Source: Paenibacillus tyrphae
GTDB taxonomy: Bacteria; Bacillota; Bacilli; Paenibacillales; NBRC-103111
Assembly: GCF_027925525.1 (NCBI RefSeq)
Contig: NZ_BSDJ01000013.1
Location: 1-64,000 of the forward strand
Reading direction: 5' to 3'
DNA length: 64,000 nucleotides
Made by a program: the position numbers and the translations under genes. The notes beneath the pieces are model-generated. The model did no database searches and was not told where the DNA came from. It saw nothing but the letters and a program-made list of their open reading frames with translations. Shown here piece by piece: positions 1-8,851 of this stretch. How positions within the stretch are numbered: the stretch's first letter is position 1; each line of letters begins with the position of its first letter.

Positions 1-35
1 GGCTGAGATTTTAATTTCCAGGTCCTCAAAGCTTG

Positions 36-77
36 AAGCCCCTTGACCGTATTTCAGGTTAAGGGGCTTGCATTTTT
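36..77 (+). terminator. Rho-independent terminator
   Basis: A 13-bp stem (AAGCCCCTTGACC pairing with GGTTAAGGGGCTT, one G.U pair) is followed by CATTTTTT on the plus strand. The T-run sits on the plus-strand side, so it probably ends a plus-strand gene lying before the window. The same stem could also slow transcription leaving etfA from the other side. Confidence 0.7.
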
Positions 78-109
78 TGGGGTAGAGGGCTGGGGCTGGG
101 CGTGGCGTT

Positions 110-1087
110 TTAAGCCAGCACTTTCTTGAACTCTTGGGTAAGCAGCGGGACGATCTCGAACAGATCGCCGACGATGCCGTAATCGGCGATTTTGAAGATC
201 GGCGCTTCCGGGTCTTTATTGATCGCGATAATGACGCGCGACTGGCTCATCCCGGCCAAGTGCTGAATGGCGCCGCTGATGCCGCAGGCGATATAGACCT
301 CCGGCGTCACCACTTTGCCGGTCTGTCCGATCTGCAGCGCGTAGTCGCAGTAGCCTGCGTCGCAAGCGCCGCGGGAGGCGCCGACGGCGGCGTTCAACGC
401 TTCGGCCAGCGGCTCGAGCGTGCGGAACCCGTCGGCGCTCTTCACACCCCGGCCGCCGGATATCACGATTTTTGCTTCCGTCAGATCGACCTTCCCCGAC
501 GCTTTGTGCACGACGTCCTTCACGACGGAACGCAGGTCGGCAGCGGGGGAGAAGGGAGTAGAGGCCATTTCCGCTTGCGAGCCGGAGACGGCTTCGGCGG
601 CAGGCACGTTATTCGGCCGGATCGTGATGACCATCGGACCTTGGGTAAATCGCTTCTTCTCGAACGCTTTGCCCGCGTAGAGCGGACGCGTAAAGGAAAG
701 GCCGTCGCCCGTCTTCTCCAGCGCGATGACGTCGGAAATTTGTCCCGCCTGCAAGTGAGCGGCGATTTTGGGGGCCAAGTCGCGGCCGATCGCAGTATGG
801 CCGAACAGAACGGCGTGCGGATTCGCCGTGTCAAGAATGCCCGCCAGTGCTGAGAAATACGTCTCCGGATTATAGTGAGCGAGCTCCGCATGGTCGACGG
901 ACACGACTTGATCGACGCCGTAGCCGGACAACTCCTGGGCGAACGCGGACAGTCCGTGGCCGAGAAGCGCCGCCACGATCCGGTCGCCGTCGTCTTTGAC
1001 CAGCCGTGCCGCTTGAATCGTTTCGAAGGTAACTTGACGGAGCTTGCCGCCCCGGATTTCCGCAAAGATCACATAGGTTTTGCTCAT
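110..1087 (-). CDS. etfA: Electron transfer flavoprotein, alpha subunit
   Basis: 325 residues, normal for EtfA. With EtfB it forms the soluble FAD/AMP heterodimer that takes electrons from acyl-CoA dehydrogenases. The C-terminal FAD-binding half is clear, with [10 protein letters not shown] followed by [20 protein letters not shown]. The start has a strong ribosome site (AAAGGGAGGG). It lies 21 bp after etfB and is the last gene of the fadR-etfB-etfA operon. The likely electron acceptor is FadF, encoded divergently at 2701-4884. Confidence 0.96.
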   Translation of the reverse strand: MSKTYVIFAEIRGGKLRQVTFETIQAARLVKDDGDRIVAALLGHGLSAFAQELSGYGVDQVVSVDHAELAHYNPETYFSALAGILDTANPHAVLFGHTAIGRDLAPKIAAHLQAGQISDVIALEKTGDGLSFTRPLYAGKAFEKKRFTQGPMVITIRPNNVPAAEAVSGSQAEMASTPFSPAADLRSVVKDVVHKASGKVDLTEAKIVISGGRGVKSADGFRTLEPLAEALNAAVGASRGACDAGYCDYALQIGQTGKVVTPEVYIACGISGAIQHLAGMSQSRVIIAINKDPEAPIFKIADYGIVGDLFEIVPLLTQEFKKVLA

Positions 1088-1108
1088 ATCGATTCCCTCC
1101 CTTTGGCA

Positions 1109-1876
1109 TTAAAGCGCTTTGGCTTCCGTACGAAGCAGATGAACGAGCTGCGCGACTTGTTGCTGCGGATCACCCTTCAGCACTTGTCCCGCTTTGCGCT
1201 CCGGCGGGAGCGAGAGGGTGTCGCGCGCCGTCTTCGGGGCGATATCCGCTTCGGTTAAGCCCAAGTCATCCAGCGTCAGCTGCTGGAACGGCTTTTTCTT
1301 CGCTTTCATGATGCCTGGCAAGGAAGGATAGCGGGGCTCGTTCAAGCCTTGCTGCGCCGTGAACAGGGCAGGCAGCGCGACCTCCAGCGTCTCGGTATCC
1401 CCTTCGGCGTCGCGCTGCGCCGTCGCCCGGTCGCCGTTCAGCTCCAGTTTCACGATGGACGATACGTGCGGAATGTTCAGCAGGTGGGCGACGCGGATCG
1501 CGACCTGTCCTGCGCCGTGATCGACGGAGAAATTGCCGCCGAGCACGAGATCGTACGATTGCTTCCCGAGGTAAGCGGCGAGCGCCTTGGATACGGCGTA
1601 CTCGTCGCCGGCGATGCGCTCGTCCGAGATCAGCACAGCTTCGTCCGCGCCCATCGCCAGCGCGGTCCGCAGCGCTTCGGCGCAGCGATCCGGGCCGATC
1701 GAGACGACGACAATGCTGCCGCCATGCTCTTCCTTCAGCCGGATCGCTTCCTCTACGGCATATTCGTCGTACGGATTGATGACGAATTTCGCTCCATCCT
1801 CGGATACCTCGCCGTCACGGATGACGATTTTCTCCTCCGTATCGAACGTTTGCTTCATCAGTACATAAATGTTCAT
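1109..1876 (-). CDS. etfB: Electron transfer flavoprotein, beta subunit
   Basis: 255 residues beginning MNIYVLMKQTFDTEEKI, the usual EtfB N-terminus. An in-frame ATG eight codons upstream is less likely because the GGGAGGAG ribosome site fits the start chosen here. The family signature region around residues 105-140 is present, including VLGGNFSVDHGAGQVAIRVA. This is the AMP-binding partner of EtfA. It lies 46 bp after fadR in one operon, the order known from the B. subtilis fadR region. Confidence 0.95.
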   Translation of the reverse strand: MNIYVLMKQTFDTEEKIVIRDGEVSEDGAKFVINPYDEYAVEEAIRLKEEHGGSIVVVSIGPDRCAEALRTALAMGADEAVLISDERIAGDEYAVSKALAAYLGKQSYDLVLGGNFSVDHGAGQVAIRVAHLLNIPHVSSIVKLELNGDRATAQRDAEGDTETLEVALPALFTAQQGLNEPRYPSLPGIMKAKKKPFQQLTLDDLGLTEADIAPKTARDTLSLPPERKAGQVLKGDPQQQVAQLVHLLRTEAKAL

Positions 1877-1922
1877 AAGTCCAATGCTCCTCCCATACAA
1901 AATAAAGACAATAATTAACGTA

Positions 1923-2507
1923 TTAAGCCTTCAACCCTTGTATGAAAAACTCTACGGTTTTTTCGACCTGCGCCGCGAGCGAATATTTGCGGCCGGCGAT
2001 CAACCATGAAGTGACTACCTCGTCCATGGAGCCGAACACGAGCAGGCGCGTCAGCTTGACATCCAGGTTGGCCCGGAAGATGCCTTCTTCAATCCCTTGG
2101 CGCAGCACCTTTTCGATCAGCTCGATATACGTCTTGACGACAAGGCCGATTTCCTTGCGCAGCTCCAGCGAGCTTTGGCGCAGCTCGATTTGGGTGACGA
2201 ACGCCAGATCGACGTTTTTCTCCAGCATCGTGTAGTGGATCTCGCAAATTTTGCGAAGCGCTTCGTCTGCGGAGTCCGTCTCGTTGATGCTGCTGTGAAA
2301 TTGACCGACCAGGTCGCCCAATTTTTTTTGGAAGAGAGAAATAAGAATGTCTTCCTTGTTTTTAAAATATAAATAGATCGTTCCGTCTGCTACGCCGGCT
2401 TCCTTGGCAATCCGGGAAACCTGCGCGTTGTGATAGCCGTTTTCGGCGATGACTTTCAGCGCCGCATCCAGTATCAAATTGTACTTCTCCATTTTTTTGC
2501 TTGCCAT
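1923..2507 (-). CDS. fadR: TetR-family repressor of fatty-acid degradation (FadR/YsiA type)
   Basis: 194 residues with an N-terminal TetR helix-turn-helix (residues about 10-55, including VADGTIYLYFKNKEDIL) and an alpha-helical ligand domain. In B. subtilis, FadR represses beta-oxidation genes and is released by long-chain acyl-CoA. The assignment rests on similarity to that protein, the adjacent etfB-etfA genes and the perfect FadR-type operator 35 bp upstream. That operator would make the gene autoregulated and place the divergent fadF operon under the same control. Confidence 0.93.
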   Translation of the reverse strand: MASKKMEKYNLILDAALKVIAENGYHNAQVSRIAKEAGVADGTIYLYFKNKEDILISLFQKKLGDLVGQFHSSINETDSADEALRKICEIHYTMLEKNVDLAFVTQIELRQSSLELRKEIGLVVKTYIELIEKVLRQGIEEGIFRANLDVKLTRLLVFGSMDEVVTSWLIAGRKYSLAAQVEKTVEFFIQGLKA

Positions 2508-2541
2508 CCAATCACCACCATGTTATTATTCAGTCAGAAAC

Positions 2542-2559
2542 TGAATGAGCATTCATTCA
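2542..2559. promoter_or_regulatory. FadR operator
   Basis: TGAATGAGCATTCATTCA is TGAATGA-N4-TCATTCA, a perfect inverted repeat matching the known B. subtilis FadR operator pattern. It sits between the divergent fadR and fadF starts, so it can control both transcripts. A second inverted repeat (TCTTATGAGA at 2571-2580 and CTCATAAGA at 2608-2616) lies beside it on the fadF side; its meaning is unknown. Confidence 0.88.
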
Positions 2560-2700
2560 TTTCAATTTCATCTTATGAGAAACGCTGCTACTTGTCAATG
2601 TGTTTTGCTCATAAGATTTTTATGGGGGCCTAATGTTATCGCTTTCAAACAAGCCTGCCACAGCTTGGACCTAATCGGACGGAAAGGATGGATGTAACAA

Positions 2701-4884
2701 ATGATGTGGCTCATCGTGAATCTGCTCGCCTTTCTTGCTGTAACAGCATACGCAATCCGCCTGTTTTGGAAAGCCGTGTCTCACCGCTACGCATACATGA
2801 AGCTCGGACAGCCCGTAGACTTCCGGCAGCAGGGCAAGGAGCGGCTGGGCGAGTTTATGGCCGAGATCTTCGGCCAGAAGAAGCTGCTGAAGGACAAAAA
2901 AAGCGGAATCATGCACGTCGTTATTTTTTACGGCTTCATCATCCTGCAGTTCGGCGCTCTGGATCTGATCGTGAAGGGGCTGCGGGGAGGGGCAAGCGTA
3001 TCGTTCCCCGGGTACGCCGTCTTCGGTCTGCTGCAGGAAATTACGGTATTCTCGATCCTCGTGGCGATGGGGTACGCGGTCTACCGGCGCTATGTGGAGA
3101 ACCTGCCCCGCCTGAAAAAGGGCTGGAAGCCGAGCATCGTCGTCTTCTTTATTTTCGGCTTGATGCTGTCCGTGCTGCTGTCGCTCGCCTTCGAGCGGCT
3201 ATGGCTTGGCTCGCATACGAGCGCGGCCTACGCTCCGATCTCCTCCGCGATTGCGGCGGCGTTCGAAGGCATATCCGGCCAGACGGCGGCTGTACTGTTC
3301 TATGTATGCTGGTGGCTCCACCTGCTGATCCTGCTGGCATTTCTCGTGTACGTGCCGCAATCGAAGCATTTTCATATTTTGACCGCGCCTATCAATATAT
3401 GGTTCCGCCGCAAGGAGCCGGTAGGACGATTGAAAAAGCTGGACCTGGAAGACGAAGAAGCCGAGTCGTTCGGCGTCGGCAAGATCGAGGATTTCACGCA
3501 AAAGCAGATGCTCGATTTCTATGCCTGCGTCGAGTGCGGGCGATGCACAAACGCTTGTCCGGCCTCGAACACCGGCAAGACGCTATCGCCGATGCACCTG
3601 ATCGTCAAGCTGCGCGATCATCTGACGGAAAAAGGCACCGCGGTGACGTCCAAGTCCCCATGGGTGCCGGAGTTCGCGTTCTCCGCGGCAGGGGCCCATT
3701 CGATGGAGGCGGCGGCCGAGCCGGGCGTCCGGTGGGAGACCGAAGGGATCACCGACATTCGTCCGACGCTGGCATGGCAGCAGAACGCATGGAAGGTACG
3801 GGAGAAGCCCGCTGAGGAAGCGGAGCTGATCGGCGACGTGATGACGGAGGACGAGATTTGGTCCTGTACGACGTGCCGCAACTGCGAAGACCAATGCCCG
3901 GTCGGCAACGAGCACGTGGACAAAATTATCGATCTGCGCCGGCATCTTGTTTTGATGCAGGGCAGCATGCCGCACGAGGGCCAGCGCGCGATGCAAAATA
4001 TCGAGCGGCAGGGCAACCCGTGGGGACTCAGCCGCAGCGACCGGGTGAAGTGGACCGGCGAGATCGACGGCATCGCGGTGCCGACGGTCAAGGAAAATCC
4101 GGATTTCGAGTACTTGTTCTTCGTCGGCTCGATGGGCTCCTACGATCTGCGCAGCCGCAAAGTATCGCGGGCGTTTGTCCGGCTGCTTCACGAGGCCGGT
4201 GTCAGCTTCGCGATTCTCGGCAACGAGGAGAAAAATTCCGGCGACACGCCGCGCAGGCTTGGCAACGAAATGCTGTTCCAGCAGCTGTGTGCGGAAAATA
4301 TCGCCGTTTTCGAGAAATATGGCGTCAAAAAAATCGTCACCGCTTGTCCGCATACGTACAACACGCTCAAAAACGAGTACCCGGACTTCGGGCTGGAGGG
4401 CGTGGAGGTGCTCCACCATACGGAGCTGCTGGACCGGCTTATCCGGTCGGGCAAGCTGACGCCGCGCCATGCGGTGAACGAGCGGATCACGTATCACGAT
4501 TCGTGTTACCTGGGCCGCTACAACAACGTTTACGAGCAGCCCCGCAACGTGCTGCGCGCGATCCCCGGTGTCGAGCTCGTCGAGATGGAGCGCACCCGCG
4601 AGAACGGGATGTGCTGCGGAGCGGGCGGCGGCATGATGTGGATGGAGGAAACGTCGGGCAAGCGCGTCAATCTGGCGCGGACCGAGCAGGCGCTCGAAAC
4701 GAACCCGACGGTCATCAGCAGCGCGTGCCCGTACTGTCTGACGATGATGGAGGACGGTACGAAGATGAAGGAAGCGGAAGACCGCGTCAAGGCGAGAGAT
4801 ATCGCCGAAATACTGGAGCAATCCGTATTCGGCGAATCCCATATACAACCGGCGAACGATGCAATCGGCGTGGGCGGATCGTAA
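2701..4884 (+). CDS. fadF: Membrane FeS oxidoreductase, probable ETF:menaquinone reductase (FadF/YwjF type)
   Basis: 727 residues. The first 230 or so contain about five hydrophobic segments, resembling the haem-b membrane subunit of nitrate or heterodisulfide reductases. Two [4Fe-4S] ferredoxin motifs follow (CVECGRCTNACP near residue 276 and CTTCRNCEDQCP near 389). Two cysteine-rich CCG-type domains follow, with CYLGRYN, GMCCGAGGG and SACPYC. B. subtilis fadF belongs to the FadR regulon, and related proteins pass electrons from reduced ETF to menaquinone. The operator and the divergent etfBA genes support that role here. Confidence 0.9.
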   Translation: MMWLIVNLLAFLAVTAYAIRLFWKAVSHRYAYMKLGQPVDFRQQGKERLGEFMAEIFGQKKLLKDKKSGIMHVVIFYGFIILQFGALDLIVKGLRGGASVSFPGYAVFGLLQEITVFSILVAMGYAVYRRYVENLPRLKKGWKPSIVVFFIFGLMLSVLLSLAFERLWLGSHTSAAYAPISSAIAAAFEGISGQTAAVLFYVCWWLHLLILLAFLVYVPQSKHFHILTAPINIWFRRKEPVGRLKKLDLEDEEAESFGVGKIEDFTQKQMLDFYACVECGRCTNACPASNTGKTLSPMHLIVKLRDHLTEKGTAVTSKSPWVPEFAFSAAGAHSMEAAAEPGVRWETEGITDIRPTLAWQQNAWKVREKPAEEAELIGDVMTEDEIWSCTTCRNCEDQCPVGNEHVDKIIDLRRHLVLMQGSMPHEGQRAMQNIERQGNPWGLSRSDRVKWTGEIDGIAVPTVKENPDFEYLFFVGSMGSYDLRSRKVSRAFVRLLHEAGVSFAILGNEEKNSGDTPRRLGNEMLFQQLCAENIAVFEKYGVKKIVTACPHTYNTLKNEYPDFGLEGVEVLHHTELLDRLIRSGKLTPRHAVNERITYHDSCYLGRYNNVYEQPRNVLRAIPGVELVEMERTRENGMCCGAGGGMMWMEETSGKRVNLARTEQALETNPTVISSACPYCLTMMEDGTKMKEAEDRVKARDIAEILEQSVFGESHIQPANDAIGVGGS

Positions 4885-4971
4885 AACCGGCCCCTGCCGT
4901 CCCTGTGAGGCGAATGCTTGGCGGGGACGGCGGGCGCCGATAGTTACGCAATGAGATTCGCCTGCCCGGTT
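4885..4971 (+). other. Interleaved inverted repeats in the fadF-fadN gap
   Basis: Three pairs of complementary segments lie in this gap: AACCGG 4885-4890 with CCGGTT 4966-4971; an 11-bp stem 4893-4903 with 4924-4934 (one G.U); and AGGCGAAT 4908-4915 with ATTCGCCT 4956-4963. The second and third pairs interleave, so they would be alternative folds or a pseudoknot. No T-run follows, so this is not an ordinary terminator. Confidence 0.4.
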
Positions 4972-5053
4972 GCAAGACGCCGCCGAATGCTTTTTACTCA
5001 CATGTTTGGTTAAGCAATTTATATCAAAAACGTATTGGGAGGTAAGCAATATC

Positions 5054-7450
5054 ATGATGAGATCGATACGCAAAGCAGCCGTCATCGGGTCGGGTGTCAT
5101 GGGCTCCGGCATTGCCGCCCATCTGGCGAACGCTGGAATTCCCTGCCTGTTGCTCGACATCGTTCCGAAGCAGCTGACGGAAGAGGAAGCGGCCAAAGGG
5201 CTCACCTTGGAGCATCCTGCCGTGCGCAGCCGATTGGCTGTTCAAGCGATAGCCAAGCTGAAAAAGACGAAGCCTGCACCGCTGTACGACGATACTTTCG
5301 CGGGGCGCATCACGCCGGGCAATCTGGAGGATCATTTGGCGCAAATCGCGGACGTCGACTGGGTCATCGAAGTGATCGTCGAAAATTTGGACGCCAAGAA
5401 GCAGCTTCTTAGCAAGATTGAAGCGCACTGGAAAGAAGGCACCGTCGTCAGCTCGAATACGTCCGGCATTTCGATCAATGCGATGTCCGCCGATTGCGGC
5501 GAAGCGTTCAAGCGTCATTTTCTCGGCACGCACTTTTTCAATCCTCCGCGTTATATGAAGCTGCTCGAGGTGATTCCGGGCGAGCATACCGACCCGGCGA
5601 TCGTCAGCGGCATGAAGCAGTTCTGCGAGAACCGCCTCGGCAAAGGCGTCGTCCTGGCTAAAGATACGCCGAACTTCATCGCCAACCGCATCGGCACGTA
5701 CGGCCTGCTCGTCACCCTGCAGGAAATGCAGGAGAAAGGGTACCGTGTCGAAGAGGTGGACGCCGTGACAGGTCCGGCACTCGGCCGCCCGAAAAGCGCA
5801 ACGTTCCGCACGCTCGATCTGGTCGGACTCGACACGTTCGTGCATGTGGCGAATAACGTATACGAGAACGTCTTGGACGAAGCCGAGAAGGCCGTGTTTG
5901 CCGAATCGCCCGTTCTGCGCGGCATGGTGGACAAAGGCTGGCTCGGCGAGAAGTCGGGACAAGGCTTTTATTTGAAGAAAAAAGGGCCGAACGGCACCGA
6001 AATTTTGTCGCTCGACTTCTCGACCATGGACTATGCGCCGCAGAAAAAAGCAGCCTCCGCTTCGCTGGAAGCGGCGAAGCTGGCGAAGGGCGCGCGGGAG
6101 AAGACGAAGGCGCTGCTCGGAGCGGGCGACCGTTACTCCGAGCTGGCGTGGAACATTTTGAAGAAGGTGCTCGTGTACTCGGCCGCCAAGCTCGGCGAAA
6201 TTGCCGATTCGATCCGCGAAATCGACGAAGCGATGAAATGGGGCTTCGGCTGGGAGCTCGGTCCGTTCGAAACGTGGGACGCCATCGGACTGGTCCGGTC
6301 GGTCGAGCGGATGGAAGCGGAAGGCACGGCCGTTCCCGGCTGGGTGAAGGAATGGATCGCACAGGGCAATACGTCGTTCTACAAGAAGCAGGACGGCGCC
6401 ACGTTCTATGTGCACGGCGGGCACTATAAGGAGCTGGAAGCGGCGCCGGAGGTCATCTCGCTGCGCAGCCTGAAGGAGCAGAACCGCGTCGTGAAATCCA
6501 ATAGCGGCGCAAGCCTCATCGATCTTGGCGACGGGGTTGCGTGCCTCGAATTCCATTCGCCGAACAATGCGATCGGGGCGGACATTCTGACGATGATCCA
6601 GCAAAGCTTGGACGAAGTGCGGAGCAACTACGACGGGCTCGTCATCGCCAACCAGGGACGGAACTTCTGCGTTGGCGCGAATCTGATGATTTTGCTCATG
6701 GAAGCGCAGGACGAGGAATGGGACGAAATCGACAGCATCATTCGCTTGTTCCAGAACACGATGTACAAAGTCAAGCGGTTCGAAAAACCGGTCGTGGCGG
6801 CGCCGCACCGGATGGCGCTTGGCGGCGGCGTGGAGGCGTGCATGCCGGCGGATCAGATCGTCGCTGCGGCGGAGACGTATTTCGGCTTGGTGGAAGTCGG
6901 TGTCGGCTTGATTCCGGCCGGGGGCGGCTGCAAGGAGATGGCGCTTCGCGCGAGCCAGCATGCCGCGCATCCGGACGCCGATCTGCAGCCATACTTGAAT
7001 CAGGCGTTCGAGACGATCGGCACGGCGAAGGTATCGGCCAGCGGCAACGATGCGTTCAAGCTGGGGCTGTTCCAGCCGACGGACCGGATCGTCATCAATC
7101 AGGACCACTTGATTCACGAAGCGAAGCAGTCCGTTCTGCGCATGGTGCAAGGTGGCTACGAGCCGATTCGCGAAGAAAAAATCCGTGTCGCCGGAGCCGA
7201 AGGCAAAGCGGTGATGCAGCTCGGCGCTTATTCGATGCGGCAGAGCGGCTATATCAGCGATCACGATGTGAAGATTGCCAATAAGCTGGCGCACGTGCTG
7301 GCCGGCGGCGATGTGCCTGCAGGCTCGCTGGTGACGGAGCAGTACCTGCTCGATCTGGAGCGCGAGGCGTTCCTGAGCTTGTGCGGCGAGCCGAAAACGC
7401 AGCAGCGCATGCAGCACATGCTGTCCAAAGGCAAAGCGCTGCGCAATTAA
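5054..7450 (+). CDS. fadN: 3-hydroxyacyl-CoA dehydrogenase / enoyl-CoA hydratase
   Basis: 798 residues, close to B. subtilis FadN. The N-terminal half is an NAD-binding 3-hydroxyacyl-CoA dehydrogenase ([18 protein letters not shown] at about 10-27; [16 protein letters not shown] in the family signature). The C-terminal half is a crotonase fold ([27 protein letters not shown]). The start chosen is an ATGATG pair behind GGGAGGT, 28 codons inside a longer open frame. It catalyses the hydration and second oxidation steps of beta-oxidation. fadA follows 23 bp later. Confidence 0.95.
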   Translation: MMRSIRKAAVIGSGVMGSGIAAHLANAGIPCLLLDIVPKQLTEEEAAKGLTLEHPAVRSRLAVQAIAKLKKTKPAPLYDDTFAGRITPGNLEDHLAQIADVDWVIEVIVENLDAKKQLLSKIEAHWKEGTVVSSNTSGISINAMSADCGEAFKRHFLGTHFFNPPRYMKLLEVIPGEHTDPAIVSGMKQFCENRLGKGVVLAKDTPNFIANRIGTYGLLVTLQEMQEKGYRVEEVDAVTGPALGRPKSATFRTLDLVGLDTFVHVANNVYENVLDEAEKAVFAESPVLRGMVDKGWLGEKSGQGFYLKKKGPNGTEILSLDFSTMDYAPQKKAASASLEAAKLAKGAREKTKALLGAGDRYSELAWNILKKVLVYSAAKLGEIADSIREIDEAMKWGFGWELGPFETWDAIGLVRSVERMEAEGTAVPGWVKEWIAQGNTSFYKKQDGATFYVHGGHYKELEAAPEVISLRSLKEQNRVVKSNSGASLIDLGDGVACLEFHSPNNAIGADILTMIQQSLDEVRSNYDGLVIANQGRNFCVGANLMILLMEAQDEEWDEIDSIIRLFQNTMYKVKRFEKPVVAAPHRMALGGGVEACMPADQIVAAAETYFGLVEVGVGLIPAGGGCKEMALRASQHAAHPDADLQPYLNQAFETIGTAKVSASGNDAFKLGLFQPTDRIVINQDHLIHEAKQSVLRMVQGGYEPIREEKIRVAGAEGKAVMQLGAYSMRQSGYISDHDVKIANKLAHVLAGGDVPAGSLVTEQYLLDLEREAFLSLCGEPKTQQRMQHMLSKGKALRN

Positions 7451-7473
7451 TATTCCCGGGAGAGGTGAAACCC

Positions 7474-8658
7474 ATGAGAGAAGCTGTAATCGTATCGGTC
7501 GCCCGCACCGCGGTCGGCAAAGCGAAAAAAGGCCGTTTGGCCCAAACGCGTGCGGAGGATATGGGCAAGGCCGTGCTCGAAGCCGCCGTGGAGCGGGCGC
7601 CCGGTCTGAAAAAAGAGGATGTCGAAGATATCATCATCGGCTGCGCGATGCCGGAAGGGGAGCAGGGGCTTAACTTTGCCCGCATCATGTCGCTCTATGC
7701 CGGTTTTCCGGTGACTGTGCCGGCGCTCACGATCAACCGTTTTTGCTCGTCCGGCCTGCAATCGATCGCCTTTGCGGCGGAACGGATTATGCTCGGTTCG
7801 TCCGACGTGATCGTTGCCGGCGGCGTCGAGAGCATGAGCCACGTGCCGATGACCGGATTCAAGCTGTCGCCGAATCCGAAGATCGTGGAACAAATGCCGG
7901 AGGTCTATATTGGCATGGGCCATACGGCCGAAAATGTCGCCGATCGGTTCGGCATTTCCCGTGAGGATCAGGACCGGTTCTCCGCGCGTTCCCACGAAAA
8001 AGCGGCGGCTGCGATCCGCGACGGGAAATTCCGCGACGAAATCGTTCCGCTGCAGACACAATGGACGCAGGTGGACGACAGCGGGAAGGTCAAGAGCGAG
8101 TCGTTCGCGTTCGATACCGACGAGGGCGTCCGCGCCGATACGACGGCCCAGGTGCTGGGCAAGCTGAAGCCGTCCTTCAAGCTGAACGGCACGGTGACGG
8201 CGGGCAACTCGTCGCAGATGAGCGACGGTGCAGCCGCAGCCGTGCTGATGAGCAAGGAGCGCGCGGAAGCGCTCGGCTTGAAGCCGCTTGCGACGTTCCG
8301 TTCGTTCGCACTGGCTGGGGTCGACCCGGAAATTATGGGTGTCGGGCCGGTGGAGGCGATTCCGAAAGCGCTCCGGATGGCCGGCCTTTCGATCGGCGAT
8401 GTCGATTTGTTTGAAATCAACGAGGCGTTCGCGTCCCAATGCGTGCATATCATTCGCGAGCTTGGCTTGGACGAAGAGAAGGTCAATGTGAACGGCGGCG
8501 CGATCGCGCTTGGTCATCCGCTCGGATGCACGGGCACGAAGCTGACTACGACGCTGATTCACGAGTTGCGCCGTCGGGGCGGCGGCATCGGTGTCGTCTC
8601 GATGTGCATCGGCGGCGGCATGGGCGCGGCCGGTGTGTTCGAGGTTCATGCAGGTTAA
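7474..8658 (+). CDS. fadA: Acetyl-CoA acyltransferase (3-ketoacyl-CoA thiolase)
   Basis: 394 residues, full thiolase length. The nucleophilic cysteine lies in [14 protein letters not shown] (about residue 90). The C-terminal catalytic motifs [16 protein letters not shown] and [11 protein letters not shown] are intact. The start lies behind GGGAGAGGTG. It cleaves 3-ketoacyl-CoA to acetyl-CoA and a shortened acyl-CoA, completing the cycle begun by FadE and FadN, which are encoded on either side. Confidence 0.95.
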   Translation: MREAVIVSVARTAVGKAKKGRLAQTRAEDMGKAVLEAAVERAPGLKKEDVEDIIIGCAMPEGEQGLNFARIMSLYAGFPVTVPALTINRFCSSGLQSIAFAAERIMLGSSDVIVAGGVESMSHVPMTGFKLSPNPKIVEQMPEVYIGMGHTAENVADRFGISREDQDRFSARSHEKAAAAIRDGKFRDEIVPLQTQWTQVDDSGKVKSESFAFDTDEGVRADTTAQVLGKLKPSFKLNGTVTAGNSSQMSDGAAAAVLMSKERAEALGLKPLATFRSFALAGVDPEIMGVGPVEAIPKALRMAGLSIGDVDLFEINEAFASQCVHIIRELGLDEEKVNVNGGAIALGHPLGCTGTKLTTTLIHELRRRGGGIGVVSMCIGGGMGAAGVFEVHAG

Positions 8659-8720
8659 ACAACCAAGTGAAAAATGGCGGAGGGAGCGGAATCATTCTGG
8701 AGAAGCGTCAGCGGTAGCCT

Positions 8721-8777
8721 TTGTCCCCGGATTCTAACCACTAAATGGGTTTATGTAATCAAAGAATCCGGGGACAA
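8721..8777. repeat. 15-bp perfect inverted repeat between fadA and fadE
   Basis: TTGTCCCCGGATTCT (8721-8735) is exactly complementary to AGAATCCGGGGACAA (8763-8777), with a 27-nt loop. No T-run follows, so it is a poor Rho-independent terminator. It may be an mRNA-stabilising hairpin, a processing site or a small repeat element. Confidence 0.6.
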
Positions 8778-8851
8778 CAGCTATCGGAAGAATGATCCGC
8801 TCGTGCAGCCTATTTTCACCATATTCAAATAAACGAAGGAGAGATTCGGAC

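Noticed and set aside
3583..7417. Long minus-strand open frames opposite fadF and fadN (up to about 800 codons)
   Set aside because: They are shadows of GC-rich coding sequence: products are rich in Arg, His and Leu, have no recognisable domains and no ribosome sites, and lie fully opposite confirmed genes.
8673..8832. 52-codon plus-strand frame in the fadA-fadE gap
   Set aside because: It runs straight through the 15-bp inverted repeat, has no good ribosome site, and its product shows no protein-like pattern.
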